A DNA stretch of 33,555 nt from the NCBI GenBank assembly GCA_016178685.1, contig JACOSU010000154.1:1-33555 (forward strand), read 5' to 3'. The notes below the pieces were generated by a model. That model searched no databases. It had not been told where the DNA came from and saw nothing but the letters and a program-made list of their open reading frames with translations. Made by a program: the position numbers and the translations under genes. Source of the stretch: Candidatus Eiseniibacteriota bacterium. Lineage in GTDB: Bacteria > Eisenbacteria > RBG-16-71-46. Below, piece by piece: positions 8,673 through 16,546 of the stretch; the stretch's first letter is position 1, and the number at the start of each line of letters is the position of its first letter.

Positions 8673-8820
8673 CGGGGGGATCACGCCGGGCACGCGATGA
8701 CCGCGTGATTGCCCCGGCGGGAGCGAACCGGGAAGATCGAATGCCCCTGCGCGTACACCCGGCCGCGCGGTCCGGGCCTGAGCCCCTTGCGCACCAACGG
8801 GTTCAGCGGGCGGGCGCCTC

Positions 8821-8836
8821 TGGCATGCGCCCTGCA
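8821..8836 (+). promoter_or_regulatory. Possible sigma-54 (-24/-12) promoter
   Basis: TGGCATGCGCCCTGCA matches the -24/-12 pattern: GG and GC separated by exactly 10 bp, with TGGCA and TGCA flanks. It lies 84 bp before the lipoprotein start at 8921. Such matches also arise by chance in GC-rich DNA; a similar one at 19634 faces into a gene end. The presence of a sigma-54 activator gene at 3368 makes it worth testing. Confidence 0.35.
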
Positions 8837-8920
8837 AAACCAGACCGCTCGAAGTCCCGAAACGCCCCCGTCGCACCGCGCGGCGCAGCGCCGACGCGAA
8901 CCACCAGGAGGTAGACACCC

Positions 8921-9886
8921 ATGCAGGCGCGCTCAACGTGGTCCATGCTGCTGTTCCTCGGCCTCGCCGGCCCGGTGCTCGCCGGTTGTGGCAAGAGCAA
9001 TCCGCTTTCGACCAACTCCACGCCCAGCGGCAGCACGGATCAGGCCCAGGTCGCCAGCGCGATGGCCGCGACCGCCGCGGTGATCGACGACGGGCTGATG
9101 GAAGCCCCCGATCCGGGTTCGATGACGAGCGGCGGCCCGGCCGGCGCCGCGGCGCTCATCCACCCGCTCCACTACTGGCGGCACATCGAGGACGTGAGGC
9201 GCACGTACGACTTCGCGTTCTCCGACACCGACTCCACGGGACATCCCACCCGGGCGTTCGTCACGGTTCGCAAGTACATGGCCGGCTCGTTCAACATCGC
9301 GTTCGATGCGACACCCGAGGACACTCTGCCATTCGACAGCGTGGACGTGCTGCACAAGCCGCTGCACGATCTCTGGGAGCGCCACGTGCTGCTCAAGCGC
9401 GTTCAGGGACTCACCGCGGACGACCAGGAATGGAAGGTCGCGGCGATCTCGGGCGTCCAGGTCACATCGTACGATCCGGCCGCCTCGTCGGACGGGCACC
9501 TCGCGTTCGGCGCGACGAAAATCCTTCAGCTCCGCATCCAGTCGGCGAGCGGCGATACCGTCATCACCGATCCGCTGCGGCTGTTCTGGCTGCGCCGCGT
9601 CCCCGCGTTCGAGCCCGCGGAAGACGTGACGCTGACCGCGACCACGCTGACCCATACCGACGTGCTGGTGCTGGTGCGCGGCGGCATGCGGCGCCGCTTC
9701 CACAACAACGGCGACAACACCTACACGGTCTTCTGGAGAACTTCGGCCGAGGACGGAATCCATCACGTCGGGGTGAACGCGCTGTCGAATGGAACCCTGT
9801 TCGACGATCAGGCGCCGTACGACTCCCAGGCCTGGATCTTCCCCTACCGCGTGAAACCGAGCGAGGTCGCCGAACTGCTGCCGTGA
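8921..9886 (+). CDS. Lipoprotein of unknown function
   Basis: I do not recognise the family. The 321-residue protein begins at ATG 8921 after a strong AGGAGG site 8-9 nt upstream. Its signal peptide ends in a lipobox, VLAGC (Cys at about 23), followed by a Ser/Thr/Asn-rich linker to about residue 60. The mature domain, about 75-321, contains HPLHYWRHIEDVRRTYDFAF and many beta-strand-like segments (LLKRVQGLTADDQEWKVAAI, TNDVLVLVRG-like stretches near 250). It ends with a fold rich in Asn/Asp and aromatic residues. It would be an outer-membrane-attached or periplasmic protein. A possible sigma-54 promoter precedes it. It converges with the NYN gene. Confidence 0.75.
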   Translation: MQARSTWSMLLFLGLAGPVLAGCGKSNPLSTNSTPSGSTDQAQVASAMAATAAVIDDGLMEAPDPGSMTSGGPAGAAALIHPLHYWRHIEDVRRTYDFAFSDTDSTGHPTRAFVTVRKYMAGSFNIAFDATPEDTLPFDSVDVLHKPLHDLWERHVLLKRVQGLTADDQEWKVAAISGVQVTSYDPAASSDGHLAFGATKILQLRIQSASGDTVITDPLRLFWLRRVPAFEPAEDVTLTATTLTHTDVLVLVRGGMRRRFHNNGDNTYTVFWRTSAEDGIHHVGVNALSNGTLFDDQAPYDSQAWIFPYRVKPSEVAELLP

Positions 9887-9907
9887 TGGCATCGCGCCAA
9901 TGTTCGA

Positions 9908-9939
9908 ACGGGCGGTTCGCCTCGCGGCGGGCCGCCCGT
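9908..9939. terminator. Hairpin between convergent genes, possible bidirectional terminator
   Basis: ACGGGCGG (9908-9915) and CCGCCCGT (9932-9939) can form an 8-bp stem between the ends of the lipoprotein and NYN genes. No T-run follows on either strand. Confidence 0.35.
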
Positions 9940-9958
9940 CGTTCATCGCGCATGCGCC

Positions 9959-10462
9959 TCAGTCGTCGAGCGCGTCCTTGCCCTGGCGGCTCTTGAAAAG
10001 ATTCGCCCATTCCTCGAGCTCGCGCTTCGAGATCGTCGCGGGCTTCTCGGGGATCTCGCTCTCGGTTCCGGCACCCAGCGCGCTGGTCAGGAACAGGTCG
10101 GCGAGAGCGATGTCGGCGCCCATCGCGCGCGCGTGGCGCGCCACCTCGAGATCGGACGTCACCACGGTCAGGCGATCGACCCGGTCCATTTGATGCTCGA
10201 CGATTTCGCGGATCAAATCGTCGGCCTTGAGCGGCGGCCGCGAAAAGCGCACTTCGACGCGCGTGCTCGATTCGTCCTTGCCGGGCCCCTCGCTGCCGTC
10301 GAATACCACCAGAAATCGCGCGTCGCCGCCCCCGAAGCCCCACGACAGCAGGTTCACGAGTTTGTCGCGCGACTCGCGCAGCGTGCGCGTCCCGGAGGGC
10401 TTGAGTGTCGCCGTTCGGAGGATCAAGTTATACCCGTCGACCACGATCAGATGTTCCGGCAC
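9959..10462 (-). CDS. NYN-domain ribonuclease, YacP/Rae1-like
   Basis: This 167-residue protein is a single NYN (PIN-like) domain. It opens with IVVDGYNLIL, containing the first catalytic Asp. FLVVFDGSEG follows near residue 50 and ADDLIREIV near 80. VVTSDLEVARHARAMGAD near 100-120 supplies the remaining acidic residues of the metal site. YacP/Rae1 proteins bind or cleave RNA, and Rae1 acts at the ribosome; that role is inferred by family only. The start is GTG 10462, with GGAGG about 10 nt upstream. The 195-bp gap to the next gene upstream on this strand shows nothing notable. Confidence 0.82.
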   Translation of the reverse strand: MPEHLIVVDGYNLILRTATLKPSGTRTLRESRDKLVNLLSWGFGGGDARFLVVFDGSEGPGKDESSTRVEVRFSRPPLKADDLIREIVEHQMDRVDRLTVVTSDLEVARHARAMGADIALADLFLTSALGAGTESEIPEKPATISKRELEEWANLFKSRQGKDALDD

Positions 10463-10672
10463 CGGCGCTACCCTCCGAAAAAATCCAGCAGCGCATCGTC
10501 CCGAGTGTGCTCGCAGCCGCGGGAAATTGGAACGACGCGTCGCAGTGTATCACGCGCGCCGACCGCGCCGGCGCGGATCGGAACGCATTCTGGCCGTCGA
10601 TGCGTTCGCGGCCGGCGCGGGGTGCCGTCCGCACGTCGCGCCGCGGTCGGGAAGGGATCGCGCCGCGGTTCT

Positions 10673-11959
10673 CTAGGGAAGTCCGCCACTGGACGTATGG
10701 AGAATGGTTCCGTTGCGCCCCACGGCCCAGCCGTTCAGCGGATCCGTGAAGAACACATCCTTGAGACGAAACTGCGTGTTCGGCGACTGCGTCTGCCACG
10801 TCACGCCCCCATCGTCGGTGCGCAACACGAGCCCCACGCCGCCGCTGTTGTATCCCACGGCGTATCCGATCCGGTCGGACGGATAACACACCCCGAGCAG
10901 GTTGTTCGATGCGCCGGCATTGTCGAGTTCCCACATCAGGGAGTCGGCCGTCGCCACCGCGCGCGGCGTCGCGCCGGACTGGCCGGCCGCCCACGCCGTG
11001 CCGTCACCGACCGCCCATGGCGCCGGCGTGGCGCTGCGCCACACCGCATTCAGAGCCTGCGCGGTGATCGAGGGCTGAACGATGTACCACGAGATCCCGC
11101 GATCGTGCGTGCCGAGGATGACGCCACCGTTGCCGACCGCCCAGCCATCCCGCGTTCCGGCGAACGAGACGCTCTGCAGATCGAACGACGTCGGGGTCTT
11201 CCGTTGCCATGTCGCGCCGCGATCGAATGTGCGCAACACGACTCCGTTCGCGCCCACCACCCAGCCGGTGTCGCGCGTCGCGAACCACACGTCGAGCAGG
11301 TTTTCGCCCGCGTTCGAGGTGACCTGCGTCCAGGTCATTCCACCGTTCACGGTTCGCAGCACGGCGCCCGCCGCGCCGACCACCCAGCCCGAGTCCGGGC
11401 CCGTGAACCACACGGCATTGAGATTGAACCCGCTGTTGCTCACCTGCTGCGACCAGCTGGCGCCCGCGTTCGTGGTGGCCACGATGCGGCCGGCGCTTCC
11501 CACCGCCCAGCCGTGGGTCCGATCGGGCAGGAAGAAGACGCCGTTGAGATCGTTGGACGTCTGGCTGGTCTGCATGTACCAGCCGCGCTGGACGATCACC
11601 GCGACCGTCGCGCTGTCGGAAAATCCGCCGGCCGAGGCCACCACCAGGCCGGAGCCTTCGGCGAGCGCCTGAACGTTGCCGTGACCATCGACGGCGAACG
11701 CCGCCGGATTCGTGCTGGTCCAGACGAAGGTCGCGTATCCGACCACCGCGCCGAGCGTGTCGAGCGCGGTCGCGGTGAAGACCGCGCTCTGGCCGGCCAC
11801 CAGCGTATCGGTCGCGGGACTCACCGTGACTTTCGACAGCGGGGGCAGCGGGGCGGGCGCCGTCGGAACGCTGGCGGGCTGGTTTGCGCAGCCGGCGGCG
11901 AGCCACGTGAGGAGCGCGAGCGCGGCGCACGGCAAGATCGAGGATGAGCGTACGTGCAT
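10673..11959 (-). CDS. Lipoprotein with Ig-like domain and Ycf48-like beta-propeller
   Basis: Starting at ATG 11959 the protein has 428 residues. The lipobox LAAGC near residue 24 marks a lipoprotein. A bacterial Ig-like (Big2-type) domain follows at about 40-125: VTVSPATDTLVAGQSAVFTA, then VDGHGNVQALAEGSGLVV. The rest is a propeller built of about seven repeats of the type LNAVWFTGPDSGWVVGAAG followed by VLRTVNGGMTW. This is the pattern of Ycf48/BNR-type folds (photosystem II assembly factor Ycf48 and many secreted homologues). No photosynthesis genes are near, so the name reflects the fold and not the role. A part in surface binding or assembly is possible. The neighbouring repeats are diverged but in register. 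Confidence 0.85.
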   Translation of the reverse strand: MHVRSSSILPCAALALLTWLAAGCANQPASVPTAPAPLPPLSKVTVSPATDTLVAGQSAVFTATALDTLGAVVGYATFVWTSTNPAAFAVDGHGNVQALAEGSGLVVASAGGFSDSATVAVIVQRGWYMQTSQTSNDLNGVFFLPDRTHGWAVGSAGRIVATTNAGASWSQQVSNSGFNLNAVWFTGPDSGWVVGAAGAVLRTVNGGMTWTQVTSNAGENLLDVWFATRDTGWVVGANGVVLRTFDRGATWQRKTPTSFDLQSVSFAGTRDGWAVGNGGVILGTHDRGISWYIVQPSITAQALNAVWRSATPAPWAVGDGTAWAAGQSGATPRAVATADSLMWELDNAGASNNLLGVCYPSDRIGYAVGYNSGGVGLVLRTDDGGVTWQTQSPNTQFRLKDVFFTDPLNGWAVGRNGTILHTSSGGLP

Positions 11960-12309
11960 GGTCGACCGGAACCCTTTGAGTTTGAGAGCCGGCCCTCGCG
12001 CGGCCGCGCGAACGCCTGAGCGACAACCGACACGGAAACACTTTTGCAAGTCCTGCGCCAGAGCGCATCGTTGCCGACAAACGAGTTACATGGCCCTGGC
12101 GGGGCCGCCCGGGGTCGTCCCGCATGGATTTTTGCCCGAGGCGGCCAGCCGGGCCGCCGCGGGCCTGGTTTGCCGCGGCGGTGGGGCCGTCCGCCGCGCG
12201 TGGCGGGCGTCGCTTGAGCGCCCGCGGGCCTTCCCCTAGTGTCGCGCACTCGCCGCCCTGGGACACGCCCTTCGCCGCAGCGGCCGCGGCGCCCTTCCGT
12301 GAGGCATGC
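11960..12309. other. Divergent intergenic region between propeller lipoprotein and ABC operon
   Basis: 350 bp with no convincing gene. A good plus-strand promoter lies at 12214-12242. No clear minus-strand promoter was found; an AT-richer patch at 12030-12095 is the likeliest place for one. Confidence 0.5.
12214..12242 (+). promoter_or_regulatory. Sigma-70-type promoter of the ABC export operon
   Basis: TTGAGC (12214-12219), exactly 17 bp, then TAGTGT (12237-12242). The expected start is near 12250, giving a leader of about 60 nt to ATG 12310. Confidence 0.55.
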
Positions 12310-13263
12310 ATGCTCGAAGTTCATGAAGTCACGAAGACCTACGACGATCGGGCCGTAGTCAACGCCGTTTCGTTCGACGTCCAACCCGGCGAGATCTTTG
12401 CCCTGCTGGGCCCGAACGGCGCGGGCAAGACCACGCTGATCCGGATGATCACCGACATCCTGAAGCCCGACTCGGGAACCATCACGTTGAACGGGGCCGC
12501 GGTGGGCGGGGATCTCAAGCGCCGGATCGCCTACCTGCCCGAGGAGCGCGGCCTCTACCGGCGCATGCGCGTCACGGATGCTCTGTCCTACTACGGCGAG
12601 CTCAAAGGCATGAGCCGGCAGGCCGCGCGTTCCGCCGCCGCCTCGCTGCTCGATCGCGTCGCGCTGCGCGAATCCGCGAACCTTCAGGTCCAGGCCCTGT
12701 CGAAGGGCATGCAGCAGAAACTCCAGCTGTGCACCGCGCTGATTGGCGACCCGAAGTTGCTGATCCTGGATGAACCGTTCACCGGGCTCGATCCCATCAA
12801 CGTCCAGTTGTTCGAGGAAGTGCTCCAGGAGCGCCGCGCCGCCGGCGCCACGGTGCTGCTGTCGACGCATCAGATGAACAAGGTCGAACAGCTGTGCGAC
12901 CGCGCCCTGATGATCAACCGGGGCCACATGGTGCTCTACGGTGAGGTCCGCGAAATCCGGCGCCGTTACGCCGGACACGCCGTGAGGCTGCGCGCCAGCG
13001 CCATGCCGGACAGCGCTCCGGGCGTCACGTCGATCGCCGAGATCAACGGCGAGCACGAACTCACGCTCGCGAGCGACGCCACGCCGGCCGCGGTGCTGCG
13101 CGCGCTGCTCGATCGCGGGGCGAACGTCGAATCGTTCGCTCTCTCCTCGCTTCCGCTCGAGGACATCTTCGTGCGTGTGGTGCAGGAAGGCGTCGGGCTC
13201 GACCGCGGCCAGAGCGGCCCACCCACCGTGGATGTGCCGCTCCGCAGCGGAGGTGCGCGATGA
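12310..13263 (+). CDS. ABC transporter ATP-binding protein (NatA/ABC-2 type)
   Basis: The 317-residue ATPase energises an ABC-2 exporter whose permease is the next gene. Walker A is GPNGAGKTT at 34-42, the signature motif LSKGMQQ lies near 131, Walker B LLILDEPFTGLD near 151, and the H-loop Thr-His in LLSTHQ shortly after. The C-terminal 90 residues form the extra domain seen in NatA-type ATPases, with the typical LPLEDIFVRVV ending. ATG 12310 has GAGG 5 nt upstream; the open frame reaches back to 12124, but the family starts at MLEVHEVTK. The stop overlaps the permease start (ATGA at 13260), indicating translational coupling. The substrate is unknown: Na+, drugs and lipids are all carried by relatives. 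Confidence 0.92.
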   Translation: MLEVHEVTKTYDDRAVVNAVSFDVQPGEIFALLGPNGAGKTTLIRMITDILKPDSGTITLNGAAVGGDLKRRIAYLPEERGLYRRMRVTDALSYYGELKGMSRQAARSAAASLLDRVALRESANLQVQALSKGMQQKLQLCTALIGDPKLLILDEPFTGLDPINVQLFEEVLQERRAAGATVLLSTHQMNKVEQLCDRALMINRGHMVLYGEVREIRRRYAGHAVRLRASAMPDSAPGVTSIAEINGEHELTLASDATPAAVLRALLDRGANVESFALSSLPLEDIFVRVVQEGVGLDRGQSGPPTVDVPLRSGGAR

Positions 13264-14579
13264 AATTCTCCATCAGCCGCGCGCTCACCATCGCGCGCCG
13301 CGAGTACCGCACGACGATCCGGCGCAAGGCGTTCCTGTTCAGCGTCTTATTCACTCCGGCGTATTTCGCGTTCGTGATGTGGATGTCGATCAAGCCCCAG
13401 GTGGACGAGCAGGTGCGGGCGCTCAAGAATTTCAACACACTCGGAGTCGTGGATTCGAGCGGAGCGTTTGCGAGCGTGCCCGACGAGATCCGCAGCGAGA
13501 TCTCGCCGGACGAGAACCCGTTCCAGCGGGCGGCTCCCGGTGCCGCGGCTCCGAAGGCCCCGGCGGCCGCGACGCTGTTCCGCACCCGCGTGCGCGTGCT
13601 GCCCGACCAGGCGGCGGGCGAGGCGGCGCTGCGAGCCGGACAGATCAACCAGCTGCTGGTGATCCCTTCGAATTATCTCGCGACCGGAAAGCTGCGCCGT
13701 TACGCGCTCAAGAACAATCTGTTCTCCTCCGCCGAGGAGCGCCCGGTGTCGCGCTGGCTGGTGCGCGCGCTGCTCGCGGGGTCGGTCGATTCGCTGCGCA
13801 TCGAGCGCGCCGCGCGGCCCTCGCGCGGGATGGCGCTCTACACGCTCAATCGTGAGGGCCAGTTCGAACTCAAGGACAGCTCGCGCGAGCTGCTCGACTT
13901 CCTGCTCCCGTTCATGCTCGGGATGCTGCTCAGCATGTGCATCGTGACCGCCGGCCAGTACCTGCTCCAGGGCGTGGCCGAGGAGAAGGAATCCCGCATC
14001 CTCGAATCCCTGCTGTGCACGGTGTCCGCCGAGGACTTGATGGCGGGCAAGCTGATCGGGCTGGGCGGCGCGGCGCTGACGCTGGTGGGATGCTGGGTGG
14101 CGATGGGCGCCGCGTTCTCGGCGCCCGCGGCGCTCTTCGCGCAGCTGCATTTCACGCCGCTGCTGATCGCCGCGATGCTCGCGTACCTGCTGCTGGGATT
14201 CCTGTTCTACGCCAGCCTCATGACCGGCATCGGCGCCATCACGAACAATATCCGCGAGGCCCAACAGTTCGCGTTCATGTTCACGTTCGCGAATTTCGTT
14301 CCGTTCATCATGATGCGGGCCATTCTCGGCCGGCCGGACGGCTCGCTCGCGGTCGGGCTCTCGATGTTCCCGCCGACGGCTCAGACCACGATGATGCTGC
14401 GCTTGAGCGCGCCCGGATCGGCGGTACCGGGGTGGCAGATCGCGCTGTCGCTCACCCTGCTCGCCGTCACCGCCGTGTTCACGCTCAAGATCGCGGCGCG
14501 GGTGTTCCGTGTGGGCCTGCTGATGTACGGCAAGACGCCGAACCTGCCCGAGATCCTGCGCTGGGCACGACAGGGCTGA
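13260..14579 (+). CDS. ABC-2 type permease (NatB-like)
   Basis: This 439-residue inner-membrane protein partners the ATPase it overlaps by 4 bp. One membrane helix lies at about 28-46 (FLFSVLFTPAYFAFVMWM). A large extracytoplasmic domain follows (about 47-205), then five helices near 210-232, 265-287, 295-325, 335-356 and 394-416. The motif EEKESRILESLLCTVSAEDLMAGKLIG after the second helix is typical of NatB permeases and contacts the ATPase. Length and topology match the family. With the ATPase it would form an exporter; sodium extrusion is the known role of the founding members, but many relatives move other compounds. The DHA2 pump gene begins 16 bp downstream. Confidence 0.9.
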   Translation: MKFSISRALTIARREYRTTIRRKAFLFSVLFTPAYFAFVMWMSIKPQVDEQVRALKNFNTLGVVDSSGAFASVPDEIRSEISPDENPFQRAAPGAAAPKAPAAATLFRTRVRVLPDQAAGEAALRAGQINQLLVIPSNYLATGKLRRYALKNNLFSSAEERPVSRWLVRALLAGSVDSLRIERAARPSRGMALYTLNREGQFELKDSSRELLDFLLPFMLGMLLSMCIVTAGQYLLQGVAEEKESRILESLLCTVSAEDLMAGKLIGLGGAALTLVGCWVAMGAAFSAPAALFAQLHFTPLLIAAMLAYLLLGFLFYASLMTGIGAITNNIREAQQFAFMFTFANFVPFIMMRAILGRPDGSLAVGLSMFPPTAQTTMMLRLSAPGSAVPGWQIALSLTLLAVTAVFTLKIAARVFRVGLLMYGKTPNLPEILRWARQG

Positions 14580-14595
14580 GCGCGGCGCGCGGCCG

Positions 14596-16029
14596 ATGAG
14601 CGACGGCGTTCTGCCGCGCTGGAGGGCGTTTCCGGCGCTCGCGCTCGGCGTCGTGATGGCGACGCTCGACATCAGCGTGGTCAACATCGCGCTGCCCACG
14701 CTGTCGCGCACATTCGGGGTTCCGCTCACGCGCATCGAGTGGGTCGTGCTCGGCTACGTGCTCACGATCACCGGCCTGCTGCTCACCGTGGGCCGCATCG
14801 CCGATGGGGTCGGACGGCGCCGCGTGTACGGGATGGGCCTCGGCGTTTTCTGCGTCGCCTCGGCGCTGTGCGGAGTGGCGCCAGCCGCCTCGGCGCTGAT
14901 CGCGGCGCGCGTTCTGCAGGGCGTGGGCGCCGCGATGATGGCAGCGAACACCGGCGCGCTGCTGGTCTCGAGCTTCCCGGCCGAAGAACGGGGGCGCGCG
15001 CTGGGAGCGTTCGGTGCCGCGGTCGGCGTGGGCCTCGCGATCGGCACGCCGCTCGGCGGCCTGGTGATCGCGCACGCCTCCTGGCGATGGTTGTTCTTCA
15101 TCAATCTGCCGCTCGGAGCCGTGGCGATGTGGCTGCTGTGGACGCGCGTGACGCCCGACCGCGATCCGCCGCGGCGCGTGCGCCTCGATCTGGGCGCGGC
15201 TGCCGCGTGGTGCGCCGCGCTGGTCGCACTGATGCTCGCGCTCGCGCGCGGACCCGAGTCCGGATGGTCGAGCGCGTCGGTGTGGCCGCTCTATCTCGTC
15301 GCGCTCGCCGCGCTCGCGCTGTTCGCGTGGTTCGAACACCGCGCGCTCGAGCCGCTGATGCCCCTTCGGCTGCTGCAGGGTCCGCTCGGCCTCACGGTCC
15401 TGCTCACCATGATCGGACAGGCGCTCACCATCTCCGTGGGATTCCATCTGCCGCTTTATCTCGAGGAGGTCGCGGGATTCGGCGCCGCCGACAGCGGAAA
15501 ATGGCTCGCGACGCTTCCGGTCTCGGCGTTGTTCGCGGCGCCGATCGCCGGGCGGCTCGCCGATCGTCTCGGCACGCGGCCGGTCGCGACCTCCGGGATG
15601 GCCCTCACCATCGTGGGATTCGTGCTGCTCGCGGGGCTCGGAACGATTCATGAAGCCGCCCGGCTGTTCGCGGGGCTAGCTCTGATCGGCGCGGGCCAGG
15701 GACTCTTCAGCGTGCCCAACGCGAGCGCGCTGCTTTCGCTCGTGCCACCGGAGTTGTTGGGCTTCGCATCGGGGCTCCAGGGCACCATGCGAAACCTGGG
15801 GATCGCCGGGGGGTCGGCCGGGACGGCCGCGCTGGTCGCATCGGTTTACGTTCGGCTGGCAGGACATGCGTTGCGCGCGGGTGGGGCCGGGACCGATCGC
15901 GCAGCGTTCGCCGCCGCGACGCGTGAGGCGTTCCTGGCGCTCGCCCTGCTTGCGACCCTCGGCACGGCTCTCTCGTGGGCCCGCCGCGGCTCGCGAGGCG
16001 GAGCCCCGGAGGCCGGCCAGCCGGGCTAG
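14596..16029 (+). CDS. MFS drug efflux transporter, DHA2 (EmrB/QacA-like) family
   Basis: This 477-residue protein has the length and hydrophobic pattern of a 14-helix proton-driven exporter. The first helix carries LDISVVNIALPTL, a DHA2 hallmark. GRIADGVGRRRVYGMG is the loop 2-3 motif A. GLAIGTPLGGLVIAHASWRW is the antiporter motif C on helix 5, and FFINLPLGA follows as usual in this family. The likely role is export of hydrophobic compounds at the inner membrane; the substrate is unknown. The 16-bp gap from the permease suggests one operon of two different exporters. The ribosome site is weak, consistent with coupling to the upstream gene. No outer-membrane partner is nearby. Confidence 0.92.
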   Translation: MSDGVLPRWRAFPALALGVVMATLDISVVNIALPTLSRTFGVPLTRIEWVVLGYVLTITGLLLTVGRIADGVGRRRVYGMGLGVFCVASALCGVAPAASALIAARVLQGVGAAMMAANTGALLVSSFPAEERGRALGAFGAAVGVGLAIGTPLGGLVIAHASWRWLFFINLPLGAVAMWLLWTRVTPDRDPPRRVRLDLGAAAAWCAALVALMLALARGPESGWSSASVWPLYLVALAALALFAWFEHRALEPLMPLRLLQGPLGLTVLLTMIGQALTISVGFHLPLYLEEVAGFGAADSGKWLATLPVSALFAAPIAGRLADRLGTRPVATSGMALTIVGFVLLAGLGTIHEAARLFAGLALIGAGQGLFSVPNASALLSLVPPELLGFASGLQGTMRNLGIAGGSAGTAALVASVYVRLAGHALRAGGAGTDRAAFAAATREAFLALALLATLGTALSWARRGSRGGAPEAGQPG

Positions 16030-16164
16030 CGGCCGGGATGCGCCGGGCAGGGCTCGCTCGTGACCGCCCATCGTGTTCGACCAGCGCGCTTTCCGCCGCC
16101 CGGGTGTGGCAAAACGCCTACAATTCTTCCACCCTGGTGCCGGGCCCGGCATCCAAGATTGCCG

Positions 16165-16194
16165 TTGCGTTGCCCTCACCCCTGTTGAGACAAT
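16165..16194 (+). promoter_or_regulatory. Possible promoter for the riboswitch-like RNA
   Basis: TTGCGT (16165-16170), 18 bp, then GACAAT (16189-16194). Transcription would begin near 16201, just before the conserved RNA core. A TACAAT at 16119 is a second candidate but has no -35. Confidence 0.3.
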
Positions 16195-16200
16195 CAGTTA

Positions 16201-16340
16201 CGCGCGGTTGAGTTCACGCACCGCTCCGCGGAACGGGAATTGCAGAACGACGAATCTGGCAGCCGGACTGTGATCCGGCGCCCCAAAGTCAGGAGCCCGA
16301 AGGCGGCCAGTAAAGATCAGGGTCCCGTGAGACCCCTGTC
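16201..16340 (+). ncRNA. Cobalamin-riboswitch-like RNA element
   Basis: In order the stretch shows GGGAA (16235), a small hairpin with CGAATCTGG (16251), a hairpin CCGGA-CTGTGA-TCCGG (16263-16278), then AGTCAGGAG (16287-16295). These correspond in order and sequence to the core blocks of B12 riboswitches: GGGAA, the CGAATCTGG arm found in the E. coli btuB leader, ACTGTGA, and the AGTCAGGA box. The GGTG block inside the first arm and the usual ACCTGCC end are degenerate or missing. A strong hairpin (CAGGGTC / GACCCCTG, 16318-16338) follows. The next gene is nadE, which is not a classic B12 target, so this is a candidate only. The rest of the 517-bp gap before 16201 shows no gene. Confidence 0.42.
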
Positions 16341-16444
16341 GCCAGAATCGGGTCGGAGGTGGTGAGGCGGGCAGACAAGTGCCGGCCGCGGCCCTTCCCT
16401 CCTGAACATCGCGGACGCACGAGTCGTCTGCGACACAACGGGAT

Positions 16445-16474
16445 CGCCCGGTCTACCGCCGGGCGCTTTCGTTT
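16445..16474 (+). terminator. Intrinsic terminator upstream of nadE
   Basis: CGCCCGG (16445-16451) pairs with CCGGGCG (16459-16465) around a 7-nt loop and is followed by CTTTCGTTT. It lies 100 nt after the riboswitch-like core and 73 nt before the nadE start. It could end a small RNA or act as an expression platform. Confidence 0.65.
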
Positions 16475-16508
16475 GTGGCCACTCTCCGCGCCGCGCGGCT
16501 CCGCCGCC

Positions 16509-16537
16509 TTGCCAACACCGCAACGAAGTTTCACAAT
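16509..16537 (+). promoter_or_regulatory. nadE promoter, nearly leaderless
   Basis: TTGCCA (16509-16514), exactly 17 bp, then CACAAT (16532-16537). The -10 ends 9 nt before ATG 16547, so the leader would be only 1-3 nt. No Shine-Dalgarno sequence precedes the ATG, in agreement. Confidence 0.6.
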
Positions 16538-16546
16538 CGGCGGCCC

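Noticed and set aside
10133..11947. 604-codon open frame on the plus strand
   Set aside because: Antisense to the NYN and beta-propeller genes; Arg/His/Ala-rich composition with no recognisable motif.
16286..16316. GTCAGG...CGAAGG resembling the 4.5S/SRP RNA domain IV
   Set aside because: The AGCAG side of the internal loop and the GGAA tetraloop are missing; the cobalamin-type core fits better.
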